IMG/VR virus record: IMGVR_UViG_3300032116_000165 | Span: 1 to 64,000 of that record | Strand: one strand, 5' to 3' | Source of the DNA: a virus | DNA: 64,000 bases | In this document: positions 35,054 to 43,479 of the stretch, one piece after another | Layout: the number at the start of each line of letters is the position of its first letter | How positions within the stretch are numbered: the stretch's first letter is position 1 | The notes under the pieces: generated by a model | What the model saw: the letters and a program-made list of their open reading frames with translations, nothing else | Told to the model about the DNA's origin: nothing | Databases searched by the model: none | Made by a program: the position numbers and the translations under genes

Positions 35054-37405
35054 ATGGCATATATAATTAAAAATACTTCAGGTTTATTAAATACAAGATT
35101 AACTGACGTTGGTAGAAGAAAGTTATCGCAAGGTAATTTTGTAATTAAGTATTTTCAAATTGGTGATAGTGAAGTTTGTTATGATTGTGTTCAAAATTTA
35201 AATCCAAAAAATAATTATGTAATTGAGCCAGCGTTTAATTCACAAAATAATGTTGGTGTTCCGGAAAGTAATAAACAAAATATTAAATATCCCTTTAAAC
35301 AAAGTCCAACAACAACAAATACTTTTGGTATTGGTAATTTTGATTCTGTCGTTTCACCAATATATAATAGTGCAGCACCTAGAGGATTTTTTAAAGGTGA
35401 AGAAGGTAGTTGGTCAGCAAATACTGATTATGGATATTTGGTAACACCAAATTATTATATTGATATTACAACATTAACTGGGGGAACGAATCAAATATTG
35501 CTAATTAGTGGTACTTGTGATACATTAATACCACCAACATCAGATGATTGTTGTTCACCCACACCAACACCAACTCCTCCACCAACTCCTCCACCAACTC
35601 CAACATCCATTTGTGATACGCCAACACCAACACCGTTTTGTACAACAGGACCATCACCGGGAGTTGGAATACCGCAAGTGGGTGATTTTATTACCATAAT
35701 TTATGATTGCTGCGGTGATTGTGGAAAGATTAGAAATGGTTATACTATATTAACCTATAAAATATGTTGTTTAGATAATTTAGGTACAACCCTAACTTTA
35801 GATAGGGATTTACCCGATTTCGCAAGTTTAGGTTTTACGGGTGATGCTAGAGTCTTAATTTATCCATCTGAAATATCAGATTTTTATGGTACGTTTATTC
35901 CAAATGAAATTACTGACCAAGATTTAATTAACTATGAAATTCCTTGTGATATTTCAGATGGTGTAATAAAAATATGGAATATGAATATTCCTTGGAGCGA
36001 ATCACCAGCGGGTATTTTTTCATCGGTAACTCAGGATTATACAACATATAATAGTAGAACTTATTTAGGGTCAAAAGAATATTTTGGATATCAATCGGCT
36101 AATGGACAAACATTCCTAAACTCATCATATGAAAAATTTAGTTCAGATACGTATTACTATAATTCGTTTGATGAGCAAGTTTATCTCCAACCCAAAGACC
36201 AAAAAGCAATATCGCTAATTCACTATACGAATAATTCTGTGGATTTAATCTACGGTGAAAAATTTGCGATGAATCCTATTGACCCAACAGACGAGGGCGC
36301 AACAGGTCAAGCAATAAATTTTAAATTAGAAATACCTTGGTTATTGTGGCATAAATCAACTGATGGTAAAATAGGTGAAACCTTCTATGTAGATCCACCG
36401 GGTTATAATAAATTAAGTGTAAATTACATGGTATCATCTAAAAATGATGATATGAATGATCCGGGTTTAAGATATTATCATCTTTGGGACATAAATCCAG
36501 ATTCAAATGGTAATTTGAATAGGGTCGGTAAAGTTTTTCCCGACTATAAGATGGTAATTATTGACGATGAGGAAATTATTGCAGCTATGTCATACAAAGC
36601 AAATAGAAATTGGACATTACCGGCACCTAAACTATCCTTAATTAATTCAAATATTTGTGATGGTGATATGGGTACAACAACAGGTATTTTAGAAAATGAT
36701 AATGAATATCTTTGGGTTACATATCGCTTAGGTAATCAAACAACAAGTGCGTTTACAGAATCTTTACACTGTAATTATTATACATCAATACAAGGACCAA
36801 AGACCGGTTGTACAATAAATAGTCAAGATGTTTCTATTAGGTTTGGATTAGAATTTCCATTTTTAAATCAACCGACCGGTAGTTGTACATATGGTTTTTT
36901 TGCTGATAGCATGAGTATTTTAGCTCAAAAAGTTACTGGTGATACTAGACCAAACTCTGAAAATTGGATTGAAATTGATGTAACAAATCAATTAACATCG
37001 AGTATGATTGGTGGTTATATTACACAATCAGGACTTACTGCGACAACATTTGTTGTCGATATTGATTCATATACCGGAGGAACCACATATGAACTCAATT
37101 ACGTAAACTTACCATCATTAAATGATAATGGCGAATCCTGTTTAAATTTTGGTGATGAATATTATTTCTATGGTAATCTAAAAACAGATATTGAAGCAAC
37201 CATTTATGAGATGCGTTATGCGGTTAATTTACCAAATCAACAATTTACTGTAAGTACTAATCCAACTTGGGGTAATGAAAAAAAATCATTTATTTCAGAA
37301 ATTGGGCTTTACGATGAAAATAAAGATCTTATACTTTTAACAAAACTACAATCACCACAATTAAGACAAGGTGAGCAGCAGTTTTTGATAAAACTTGATT
37401 TTTAA
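35054..37405 (+). CDS. Tail structural protein, second tandem paralogue, 783 aa
   Basis: It is paralogous to the gene directly upstream over most of its length, with nearly identical blocks LTDVGRRKLSQGNFVIKYF, IWNMNIPWSESPAGIFSS, NPDSNGNLNRVGKVFPD and IDDEEIIAAMSYKANRNWTL. The variable middle holds a Pro/Thr linker (SPTPTPTPPPTPPPTPTSIC) where the upstream copy has a Thr run. The pair arose by gene duplication, and selection kept both ends while linkers diverged. It is the last gene of the structural module; the next gene, five bases on, is DNA metabolism. Confidence 0.7.
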   Translation: MAYIIKNTSGLLNTRLTDVGRRKLSQGNFVIKYFQIGDSEVCYDCVQNLNPKNNYVIEPAFNSQNNVGVPESNKQNIKYPFKQSPTTTNTFGIGNFDSVVSPIYNSAAPRGFFKGEEGSWSANTDYGYLVTPNYYIDITTLTGGTNQILLISGTCDTLIPPTSDDCCSPTPTPTPPPTPPPTPTSICDTPTPTPFCTTGPSPGVGIPQVGDFITIIYDCCGDCGKIRNGYTILTYKICCLDNLGTTLTLDRDLPDFASLGFTGDARVLIYPSEISDFYGTFIPNEITDQDLINYEIPCDISDGVIKIWNMNIPWSESPAGIFSSVTQDYTTYNSRTYLGSKEYFGYQSANGQTFLNSSYEKFSSDTYYYNSFDEQVYLQPKDQKAISLIHYTNNSVDLIYGEKFAMNPIDPTDEGATGQAINFKLEIPWLLWHKSTDGKIGETFYVDPPGYNKLSVNYMVSSKNDDMNDPGLRYYHLWDINPDSNGNLNRVGKVFPDYKMVIIDDEEIIAAMSYKANRNWTLPAPKLSLINSNICDGDMGTTTGILENDNEYLWVTYRLGNQTTSAFTESLHCNYYTSIQGPKTGCTINSQDVSIRFGLEFPFLNQPTGSCTYGFFADSMSILAQKVTGDTRPNSENWIEIDVTNQLTSSMIGGYITQSGLTATTFVVDIDSYTGGTTYELNYVNLPSLNDNGESCLNFGDEYYFYGNLKTDIEATIYEMRYAVNLPNQQFTVSTNPTWGNEKKSFISEIGLYDENKDLILLTKLQSPQLRQGEQQFLIKLDF

Positions 37406-37409
37406 TTTC

Positions 37410-38009
37410 ATGGCAAAAACAACAAAAAATAGCCCAAAAGTTCTTGGTTTAGATGTATCAACAAAGACAATTGGATGGGCGTTATTTGATATAAAAAATA
37501 AAGAGCTTTTAGAATTAACACATGTTTCACCAATAGTTAAAGAAAAAACTGAAGATAAAGTTAGAGAGCTATTACTTAAAGCGGACGTGTTTAAAACAAA
37601 ATTAATTGAATATAAAAATATTGGAATTACTAAAGTAGTAATTGAAGAACCTCTATTAAATAGTAATAATATTTATACCATTGGGATATTACTAAGATTT
37701 AATAGTTTTATTACAAAAATAATTTATGATGAACTTGGAATTACCCCAGAATTCATTTCAACATATGACTCAAGGAAATTTGCATTTCCTGAATTAGTTA
37801 AACAAAATGATAAGGGTAAGTTTGTTCTATTTGGTGGCTTACCTAAAGATATTGATAAAAAACAAATAATTTGGGATTTAGTATCCAGAAGAGAACCTCA
37901 AATTACTTGGTTATACAACAAAAAAAATCTAATAAAAAAAGAGTGTTATGATATGAGCGATGCTTATACCTGCGTTTTAGGTAAAATGAATGAGTTGAAG
38001 ATTTGGTAA
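37410..38009 (+). CDS. RuvC-like Holliday junction resolvase / RNase H-fold nuclease
   Basis: The 199-residue protein begins with VLGLDVSTKTIGWALFD, the first strand of the RuvC/RNase H fold with D15. VVIEEP (E79/E80) supplies the second acidic position, and a C-terminal DMSDAYTCVLG (D181, D184) the last pair, the spacing expected for RuvC-type resolvases. Such enzymes cut four-way junctions before packaging and during recombination. I start it at the ATG 37410, five bases after the previous stop; a TTG at 37395 would overlap the structural gene. It is next to primase, nuclease and gp46/47, which fits DNA processing. Confidence 0.8.
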   Translation: MAKTTKNSPKVLGLDVSTKTIGWALFDIKNKELLELTHVSPIVKEKTEDKVRELLLKADVFKTKLIEYKNIGITKVVIEEPLLNSNNIYTIGILLRFNSFITKIIYDELGITPEFISTYDSRKFAFPELVKQNDKGKFVLFGGLPKDIDKKQIIWDLVSRREPQITWLYNKKNLIKKECYDMSDAYTCVLGKMNELKIW

Positions 38010-38037
38010 TTTAGACTTTCTTTTCTATATTTTATTT

Positions 38038-38955
38038 ATGGAAAATGAAAAAGATGTATTATTAGAGATACTAAGAACTATTTTAGGTAAAGAAAAGAAT
38101 TATTATAATCTTAAACACCAAATTACTTTTGACTGTCCTGTTTGTAGTTATGAAATTAAGGGGTTAGAACAAGGTGATGGAAAGGGTAATCTTGAAATAA
38201 ACACTGAAAGACTTATTTATAAATGTTGGTCATGTGGTGATAGTCACGGTACACACGGTCCAGTAGGTAAACTAATTGATTTATGGGGTAATAAAAAACA
38301 AAAAAAGATTTTTGATTTAATTAGACCTAAAGATGATGAGACAGTAAAGCCAATAATTCAAAAAATTAGGTTACCTGAAGGTTATATTAAATTTAAAGAT
38401 TCCAATCCGATTCTTATAGCACATAAAGAAGCATATAATTATCTAAAAAAGAGAGGTGTTACAGATGATATAATTGAGAAGTTTGATATTGGGTATACAG
38501 TAGATGGGGACTTTAAAAATAGAATAATAATTCCTTCATATGATTCAAATAATAATTTAAATTATTTTATTGCAAGGTCTTGGGTTAAGACGAAAATGAA
38601 GTATAAAAATCCTACAATACCTAAAGAAACTATAATTTTTAATGAAAGTAGGGTTGATTTTAATAAAGATATTTATCTTTTAGAGGGTGCTTTCGACTCT
38701 ATTTTTGTTGATAATAGTATACCTTTATTGGGTAAACATGTTAGTCCGTTACTTTTTGAAAAACTTTATAATGATGCTAAGAAAAATATTATTATCGCAT
38801 TAGACGGGGACGCATTTAATAATGCACAAAAGTTATTTCATGAATTAAATGGGGGTGTTTTATTTGGTAGAGTTAAATTATTAGAATTACCAAAAGATAA
38901 AGATGTTGCGGATTTAAGGGGACAAATAAATGAATTTGAAATTTTTATAAAGTAA
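38038..38955 (+). CDS. DNA primase (zinc finger plus TOPRIM), T4 gp61-like
   Basis: The 305-residue protein has an N-terminal zinc-binding domain with C33-x-x-C36 and C63-x-x-C66 (FDCPVCSYE, YKCWSCGDSHGTHG), then an RNA polymerase domain. The TOPRIM part shows YLLEGAFDSIF (near 207-217), IALDGDAFNNA (near 251-261) and PKDKDVADLRG (near 285-295), which provide the conserved Glu and two Asp groups. It makes RNA primers for lagging-strand synthesis. The length is close to T4 gp61 (342). No replicative helicase is in the window. The stop overlaps the next ATG, indicating a replication operon. Confidence 0.85.
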   Translation: MENEKDVLLEILRTILGKEKNYYNLKHQITFDCPVCSYEIKGLEQGDGKGNLEINTERLIYKCWSCGDSHGTHGPVGKLIDLWGNKKQKKIFDLIRPKDDETVKPIIQKIRLPEGYIKFKDSNPILIAHKEAYNYLKKRGVTDDIIEKFDIGYTVDGDFKNRIIIPSYDSNNNLNYFIARSWVKTKMKYKNPTIPKETIIFNESRVDFNKDIYLLEGAFDSIFVDNSIPLLGKHVSPLLFEKLYNDAKKNIIIALDGDAFNNAQKLFHELNGGVLFGRVKLLELPKDKDVADLRGQINEFEIFIK

Positions 38956-39812
38956 TGATTGATTTAATTACAGTAAGAGAAGAAATAATAGATATTTTAA
39001 AAAATAAGTATGAAAGTCAAAAACTTTCTTTTTTAGAGGAAAATCACATTTATTTTATGAATGATATTGACGGTAATTTAAGAAATGATTGGCCTTCAGT
39101 GTCAAAAGTTCTTAAATATTTTTATGATGAATTTGATGCAGAATCAATTGCTCATAAGAAAAGTAAGGGTGATTTAGCAGTTAAACAAGCATTATTAGAT
39201 GAATGGAGTAAATCGGGTGAATTAGCGGTTAATATGGGTTCTAGGGTTCACTATCTTCTAGAAAAAGAATCGCTTAAAATTTTCAACATTGAAAAAGAAG
39301 TTAGACAACCAACATTTGATTGTGATTTTGACCAAATATTAAAAAGTGATGCTATGATTCAGGGCGGAATTAAATTTCTTAATTTAATGAAAGAGCGAGG
39401 CGCTGTTTTATTAGATACCGAGGTCGTTTTAGGTTCGGCTGAATTAGGATATGTTGGTCAAGCAGACAAAATTTGGCTAATTGAAAATAAAAATAAAGAC
39501 GGGTTTGGGGTTATTGTTTCTGACTATAAGAGTAATAAACCAAAAAATTTTATACCAAATAGTTTTACTAAAAAAATGAAATTTCCATTTATCTTTTTAG
39601 ATGATACAGCATTGGGTCATTACTCGGTTCAATTACCACTATACGGTAAACTTTTTCTAAAAATGTTAGAGGGTACAAAATACGAAAATTTAAAACTCTA
39701 CGGCTGTATAATAGTACTACTTAAGGACGATTCAGATTTTGAAGAATTTAGAGTCGGTAAAGGTGCTATGGATACCGCATTAACTATGGACGTAAAAAAA
39801 TACCTGAAATAG
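38955..39812 (+). CDS. PD-(D/E)XK nuclease superfamily exonuclease
   Basis: The protein contains the Cas4/RecB-like nuclease core: MGSRVHYLLEKES near residue 94, ELGYVGQADKIWLI with the catalytic Asp near 165, and VIVSDYKSNKPK (D-x-K) near 186-197. A helix near the C-terminus with HYSVQLPLYGKLFL is the Q-x-x-x-Y motif typical of RecB-type nucleases. It probably degrades or trims DNA ends in recombination or host DNA breakdown. Coupling to the primase gene by stop-start overlap places it in the replication/recombination operon. No iron-sulfur Cys set is present, so Cas4 itself is unlikely. Confidence 0.8.
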   Translation: MIDLITVREEIIDILKNKYESQKLSFLEENHIYFMNDIDGNLRNDWPSVSKVLKYFYDEFDAESIAHKKSKGDLAVKQALLDEWSKSGELAVNMGSRVHYLLEKESLKIFNIEKEVRQPTFDCDFDQILKSDAMIQGGIKFLNLMKERGAVLLDTEVVLGSAELGYVGQADKIWLIENKNKDGFGVIVSDYKSNKPKNFIPNSFTKKMKFPFIFLDDTALGHYSVQLPLYGKLFLKMLEGTKYENLKLYGCIIVLLKDDSDFEEFRVGKGAMDTALTMDVKKYLK

Positions 39813-39818
39813 TTTTTT

Positions 39819-39844
39819 TTGTTAGAGATTTTTTCATATCTTTG
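39819..39844 (+). promoter_or_regulatory. Possible Bacteroidota-type promoter (TATCTTTG)
   Basis: TATCTTTG at 39837-39844 fits the TAnnTTTG box. A TTG at 39819-39821 stands 15 bases upstream, shorter than the usual 17-23, so the upper element is uncertain. The predicted start near 39850 gives a short leader to the ATG at 39863. Confidence 0.35.
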
Positions 39845-39862
39845 TAGTTCAAAAAATAAATT

Positions 39863-40729
39863 ATGTCAAAAGTATCTGAACTTCAAACAAAATACGCTAA
39901 ACAAGTTAGTGCAGCTATTTTCCAAAGTTTCTTACATGCTGATAAAACAGAAACTAAGAAATATTTGGAATTTATGTGTAAACTTTGGTCGAATAGAGAT
40001 AAGAACAAACTAACTAGGTCGGCTAAAGTAATTGAACTTGTTAATGATTTTGATAGTTGTTTAAGTTATCTTACAAATAAAGATATTTACTCTCCTGAAT
40101 ACACTAATCTTAAAATTCTTCAAGATAGGATTGATGATGCGATGAGTCGCAAATTAGAAAAAGAATTTGAACCCAAAAAACATGGGACAAAAATTTATGA
40201 GACCGAAAATATTTTAATTGTAAGACCGTTAACCCAAGAGGGTTCAGATAAATGGGGGGCAAACACCAAGTGGTGTACTACCGGTAAAAATAGCAGGTTT
40301 AAAGAATATTTTAGACGAGGCGTTATCATCTATTTAATAGATAAAAAAGCATCAAGAAATAGTGGATATAATAAAATAGCTTTTTATATTAATTGGAATA
40401 ACCATTCTGTTTTTACGAATGATATTGAAGTATATAATCAACTTGATTCAAGAATTTATGATAAACATATGTTAAATTCGGGATGGAATAGACAAGATAT
40501 TATTACAATTTTTAATATTATTAGAACATATATGTTTAATCTTGAGTTCGTTTTTAAAGCAAAAGAAAATGTGTCAAACACAATCAATACATTAAATAAT
40601 ATTGATATTGATAAATTAATGGAATCTATTCATCTCATTAGTGAGTCAAATGTTGAAGATAGAGATTATGTTTTAGAAATTAAAAATAACATTGATTTCA
40701 TTACAAATAAATTAAAGGAAATTATTTAA
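39863..40729 (+). CDS. TKWCT-family phage protein, copy 1, 288 aa
   Basis: The central block reads VRPLTQEGSDKWGANTKWCT followed by a T-G-K-N-S-R-F stretch and GVIIYLIDKK, then NKIAFYINWNNHSVF. The genes at 42012 and 56156 carry the same block (PLSWEASKKYGNSTKWCTA, and SDKASWCIS). The order is Pro, small polar, Glu, G, T/S, W-C, then a hydrophobic strand ending in Asp/Asn-Lys. The family has no function I can name; the invariant Trp-Cys pair suggests either a catalytic Cys or a structural core. N- and C-terminal regions are helical and charged. It sits between the nuclease and gp47, two bases before the latter, behind a promoter-like element. Confidence 0.7.
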   Translation: MSKVSELQTKYAKQVSAAIFQSFLHADKTETKKYLEFMCKLWSNRDKNKLTRSAKVIELVNDFDSCLSYLTNKDIYSPEYTNLKILQDRIDDAMSRKLEKEFEPKKHGTKIYETENILIVRPLTQEGSDKWGANTKWCTTGKNSRFKEYFRRGVIIYLIDKKASRNSGYNKIAFYINWNNHSVFTNDIEVYNQLDSRIYDKHMLNSGWNRQDIITIFNIIRTYMFNLEFVFKAKENVSNTINTLNNIDIDKLMESIHLISESNVEDRDYVLEIKNNIDFITNKLKEII

Positions 40730-40731
40730 AT

Positions 40732-41511
40732 ATGATAAATAAAATTATTCATTTTAGTGACCTACACATTAGGTTATTTAAGGATCACGATTTGTATCGT
40801 GAAATTATGTCTGATGCTTTTAAACAGTGGAGAGATATAAAACCAGATAGAATTGTTTTTACTGGTGATTTGGTTCATAGTAAGAATCAAATGACACCAG
40901 AACTTGTAGAAATGATTCGTTGGGTTTTGACCGAATGTTCAAGTATTTGTAAAACAATTCTAATTCCGGGAAACCATGATTTTCTTGAAAACAATATGTC
41001 GAGACTTGATGCAATTAGTCCTGTTCTTGACGCACTAAATGATTCAAATATTGTTTATTACAAAACAAGAGGTGTTTATGAAGATGATAACATTGATTGG
41101 GTTGTATATTCATTGTATGAACATAATATACCTCCGGTAATTGAAAAAAATGATAGACTAAAAATTGGATTATTTCATGGACCAATTGTTGGATTAAAGA
41201 CTGATGTTGGTTATGAGTTTGATTCGGGTTTTGATAAGAATGGATTTGATGGGTGCGACCTCGTTTTATGTGGGGATATACACAGGAGGCAAATTTTTGA
41301 TATCCCAAATGGAAGAAAAGCATATATGATTGGCTCATGCGCTATGCAGAATTTTGGTGAGAAAATATCCAATCATGGTTATGGGGTTTATGATGTAAAA
41401 CAAGATAAATATACTACTCACGATTTGACAAATAAGAGACCATTTCTTAAATTTAAGATATCGTCAATCGATGATATTGAAAATGGTAATGAAATTTTAG
41501 TAAATGAATGA
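40732..41511 (+). CDS. Recombination endonuclease subunit gp47 (SbcD/Mre11-like)
   Basis: The 259-residue protein is a calcineurin-like phosphoesterase of the Mre11/SbcD/gp47 group: HFSDLHIRL (D10, H12), VFTGDLVHS (D46), LIPGNHDF (N81, H82), GLFHGPI and LCGDIHRRQ give the full set of metal ligands in order. With gp46 it forms the complex that resects DNA ends for recombination-dependent replication. The partner gp46 gene lies 2 kb downstream at 43480, separated by four small genes, whereas in T4 the two are nearly adjacent. The next start overlaps its stop (ATGA). Confidence 0.9.
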   Translation: MINKIIHFSDLHIRLFKDHDLYREIMSDAFKQWRDIKPDRIVFTGDLVHSKNQMTPELVEMIRWVLTECSSICKTILIPGNHDFLENNMSRLDAISPVLDALNDSNIVYYKTRGVYEDDNIDWVVYSLYEHNIPPVIEKNDRLKIGLFHGPIVGLKTDVGYEFDSGFDKNGFDGCDLVLCGDIHRRQIFDIPNGRKAYMIGSCAMQNFGEKISNHGYGVYDVKQDKYTTHDLTNKRPFLKFKISSIDDIENGNEILVNE

Positions 41512-42008
41512 CGATTCCAAAAAACATAAAAGATGAAATTAATCAATATTGTAAATTAAATAATATTGAAAATGTTGATTCTTTTTTTATTAAAATAATT
41601 AAAAGCGGTTTTGATATTGAAAAATATGGTCTTTTGAATGACGTTGAACCAAAAATTATTGAAAAAGAAATAGAAAAAATAGTTTATCGTGATGTTATAA
41701 AAGAAGTACCTGTAATTGAATATGTTGAGATTGAAAAACCGGTTGAAGTTATAAAAGAAGTGACAAAAGAAATTCCTGTTGAAAATCAAGTTATTAAAGA
41801 GGTAATTGTTGAAAAAGAAATTATTATTGAAAATAAAGAAAAACAAAAAGCTCTGGAAGCAACAATACAAAAACTTAGAAACGAATTAAATGAGAAAAAC
41901 AAAAAAATTGGTGAACTAGAAAATACGTTAAACGAAATTAATACAGTTTACAGTAAACCGGCAATTTTTTTGAATGGCTCAAACTTAAACAATCCAATAA
42001 AAAAATAA
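41508..42008 (+). CDS. Coiled-coil protein with Val-Pro-Glu repeats, 166 aa
   Basis: Residues 1-45 form a short helical domain. Residues about 58-103 carry an irregular repeat of K-E-x-P-V-I-E, VEIEKPVEVIKEVTKEIPVE and VIKEVIVEKEIIIE. Residues about 104-150 form a classical heptad coiled coil (LEATIQKLRNELNEKNKKIG). It ends AIFLNGSNLNNPIKK. Nothing identifies a function. A structural linker or DNA-complex accessory is possible since it overlaps the gp47 gene stop by ATGA and precedes the second TKWCT gene by three bases. Confidence 0.65.
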   Translation: MTIPKNIKDEINQYCKLNNIENVDSFFIKIIKSGFDIEKYGLLNDVEPKIIEKEIEKIVYRDVIKEVPVIEYVEIEKPVEVIKEVTKEIPVENQVIKEVIVEKEIIIENKEKQKALEATIQKLRNELNEKNKKIGELENTLNEINTVYSKPAIFLNGSNLNNPIKK

Positions 42009-42011
42009 ATT

Positions 42012-42935
42012 ATGTCTAAAATCGAAGAATTAAAAAAACAAAACCCCAATCTTATAATTGATTTTGTTGATGTTATTAAACTTTTATTAGAAAAACCAAA
42101 ATATGTTGAATTAATGGTTAACTTATCTAAGAAAGATAAAAAATTTGATTCGGAAAAACCTTATATTAAAAATAATTTAAGAGAAAATTTTTATATTTCG
42201 GAAGAAAAAACTAAAGATAAATCATCAATTGAACTTATAATAATTAATTATTTCGTAGAAACATTTATTGGTAAAGACAATTACGAAATATTTTATGATT
42301 TTATGTCATATAATGAAAGAAAATTAATTGAGAATAACGATTTAAGTAAATATTCATCTTTTGATGATGTTAGAAATGCGGTTGCTATTGCCGAATTAAA
42401 ATCAAATACAAAAGAATTTGAAAAAGAAATTGTTAAATTATATGAAACAAATGAGTGGTTGGTTTTAAAACCATTAAGCTGGGAAGCATCAAAAAAATAT
42501 GGTAATAGTACGAAATGGTGTACAGCAGCTAGAGGCGAATATTATCAATTTTACCGATACTCTAAACAGGGTATTCTAATTTATTGTTTAAATAAATTAA
42601 CAGGTAAAAAAGTTGCGTTCTTTAAAGAACTTGATAATGAAATTTCTTTTTGGAATGCTGAAGATAGAAGAATCGATTCAATTGAATCTGGATTATCTAT
42701 AGATGTTCTTGATATTATCAAAAACGAAATTCATAATTGTAAAAATTCTAATTTTTCTTTGTTTAGTCAAAATGAAATTCTAAATTATAATTCTTTAATG
42801 GAGGATAACGTTAAAGATGTGAGTAATGAACTTCAAGTATACGATGAAAATCATTTTAGAAACAATACAGCGGAATACGTTGTACGGGATGAGCCAAGAA
42901 ATCAACTTAGAATTGTATATCCACCAAATAATTGA
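42012..42935 (+). CDS. TKWCT-family phage protein, copy 2, 307 aa
   Basis: The core WLVLKPLSWEASKKYGNSTK (residues about 150-169), immediately followed by W-C-T-A-A, then GILIYCLNKLTGKKVAFFKE, matches copy 1 at 39863 and the larger copy at 56156. The N-terminal 140 residues are helical and charged. The C-terminal tail includes DEPRNQLRIVYPPNN. The two short copies are only about 1.3 kb apart and flank gp47, so a local duplication is plausible, though divergence is strong. The function is unknown; it travels with recombination genes here. Confidence 0.7.
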   Translation: MSKIEELKKQNPNLIIDFVDVIKLLLEKPKYVELMVNLSKKDKKFDSEKPYIKNNLRENFYISEEKTKDKSSIELIIINYFVETFIGKDNYEIFYDFMSYNERKLIENNDLSKYSSFDDVRNAVAIAELKSNTKEFEKEIVKLYETNEWLVLKPLSWEASKKYGNSTKWCTAARGEYYQFYRYSKQGILIYCLNKLTGKKVAFFKELDNEISFWNAEDRRIDSIESGLSIDVLDIIKNEIHNCKNSNFSLFSQNEILNYNSLMEDNVKDVSNELQVYDENHFRNNTAEYVVRDEPRNQLRIVYPPNN

Positions 42936-42944
42936 TAAAATAGT

Positions 42945-43289
42945 ATGATAACAAAATTAATTTTATGGAGTATATTAAGTTACGGCTTAATGAATATAAT
43001 GGTTTACGGTTCAATCTTTTCCGGATTAAGAAATGACTTAGAATCGTGGGGTAATAGTAAATTACCGCTTAATGAACTTGCTAATTTTATAAGCGGAATA
43101 CTATCATGTCCGATGTGTTTCTCGGTCTGGGGTGGGTTTTTTCTAGGTGTATTTGTATATTCACCAACAAATGAGTTGTTTGATATATCAAAATATATTT
43201 CATGGTTTTTCGATGGAATTTATTCATCCGGAATTGTTTGGTCAATAAACGCCATTGTTGAATGGTTTGAAGAATCTAAAAATAAATAA
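42945..43289 (+). CDS. Small inner-membrane protein with CPMC motif, DUF1360-like
   Basis: The 114-residue protein has an N-terminal hydrophobic helix (LILWSILSYGLMNIMVYGSI), then FISGILSCPMCFSVWGGFFL where Cys-x-x-Cys sits at the start of a second membrane helix. A third segment lies near SSGIVWSINAIVEWF. Phage and Bacillus proteins of the DUF1360 type share the C-P-x-C-x-x-x-W-x-G arrangement before a membrane helix. The role is unknown; it could help in host membrane modification. It is part of the rightward recombination operon. Confidence 0.65.
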   Translation: MITKLILWSILSYGLMNIMVYGSIFSGLRNDLESWGNSKLPLNELANFISGILSCPMCFSVWGGFFLGVFVYSPTNELFDISKYISWFFDGIYSSGIVWSINAIVEWFEESKNK

Positions 43290-43290
43290 A

Positions 43291-43476
43291 ATGGGACAAA
43301 AAAAGAAAGAACATAGAAAAAAAATTAAAGCACGTAATGAACGTATTAAACAAGAACGTAATCGTGTTGAGAAAATATACAGTGAAATGTATAAAAAAGT
43401 AATGATGGAGAGAATTAAGGAGATTAGTGCTAAAACATCAGGTGATACACAAAATGAAGAGCAAAAAACTATTTAA
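43291..43476 (+). CDS. Basic small protein, 61 aa
   Basis: The 61-residue product (start MGQKKKEHRKKIKARNERIK) is rich in Lys/Arg over its first 40 residues and helical throughout. It could bind nucleic acid or be a small regulator. I chose the ATG at 43291, just after the previous stop, rather than the upstream in-frame codon inside the membrane protein gene. It ends three bases before the gp46 start. No homologue is recognised. Confidence 0.65.
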   Translation: MGQKKKEHRKKIKARNERIKQERNRVEKIYSEMYKKVMMERIKEISAKTSGDTQNEEQKTI

Positions 43477-43479
43477 CGA

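Noticed and set aside
38003-38033. TTG-N20-TATATTTT as a promoter for the primase gene
   Set aside because: Transcription would begin at or after the ATG at 38038, and the last base of the box is T rather than G.
41556-41870. Asn/Phe-rich minus-strand frame
   Set aside because: Antisense of the Lys/Glu/Val coiled-coil gene; such shadows read as Phe/Asn runs.
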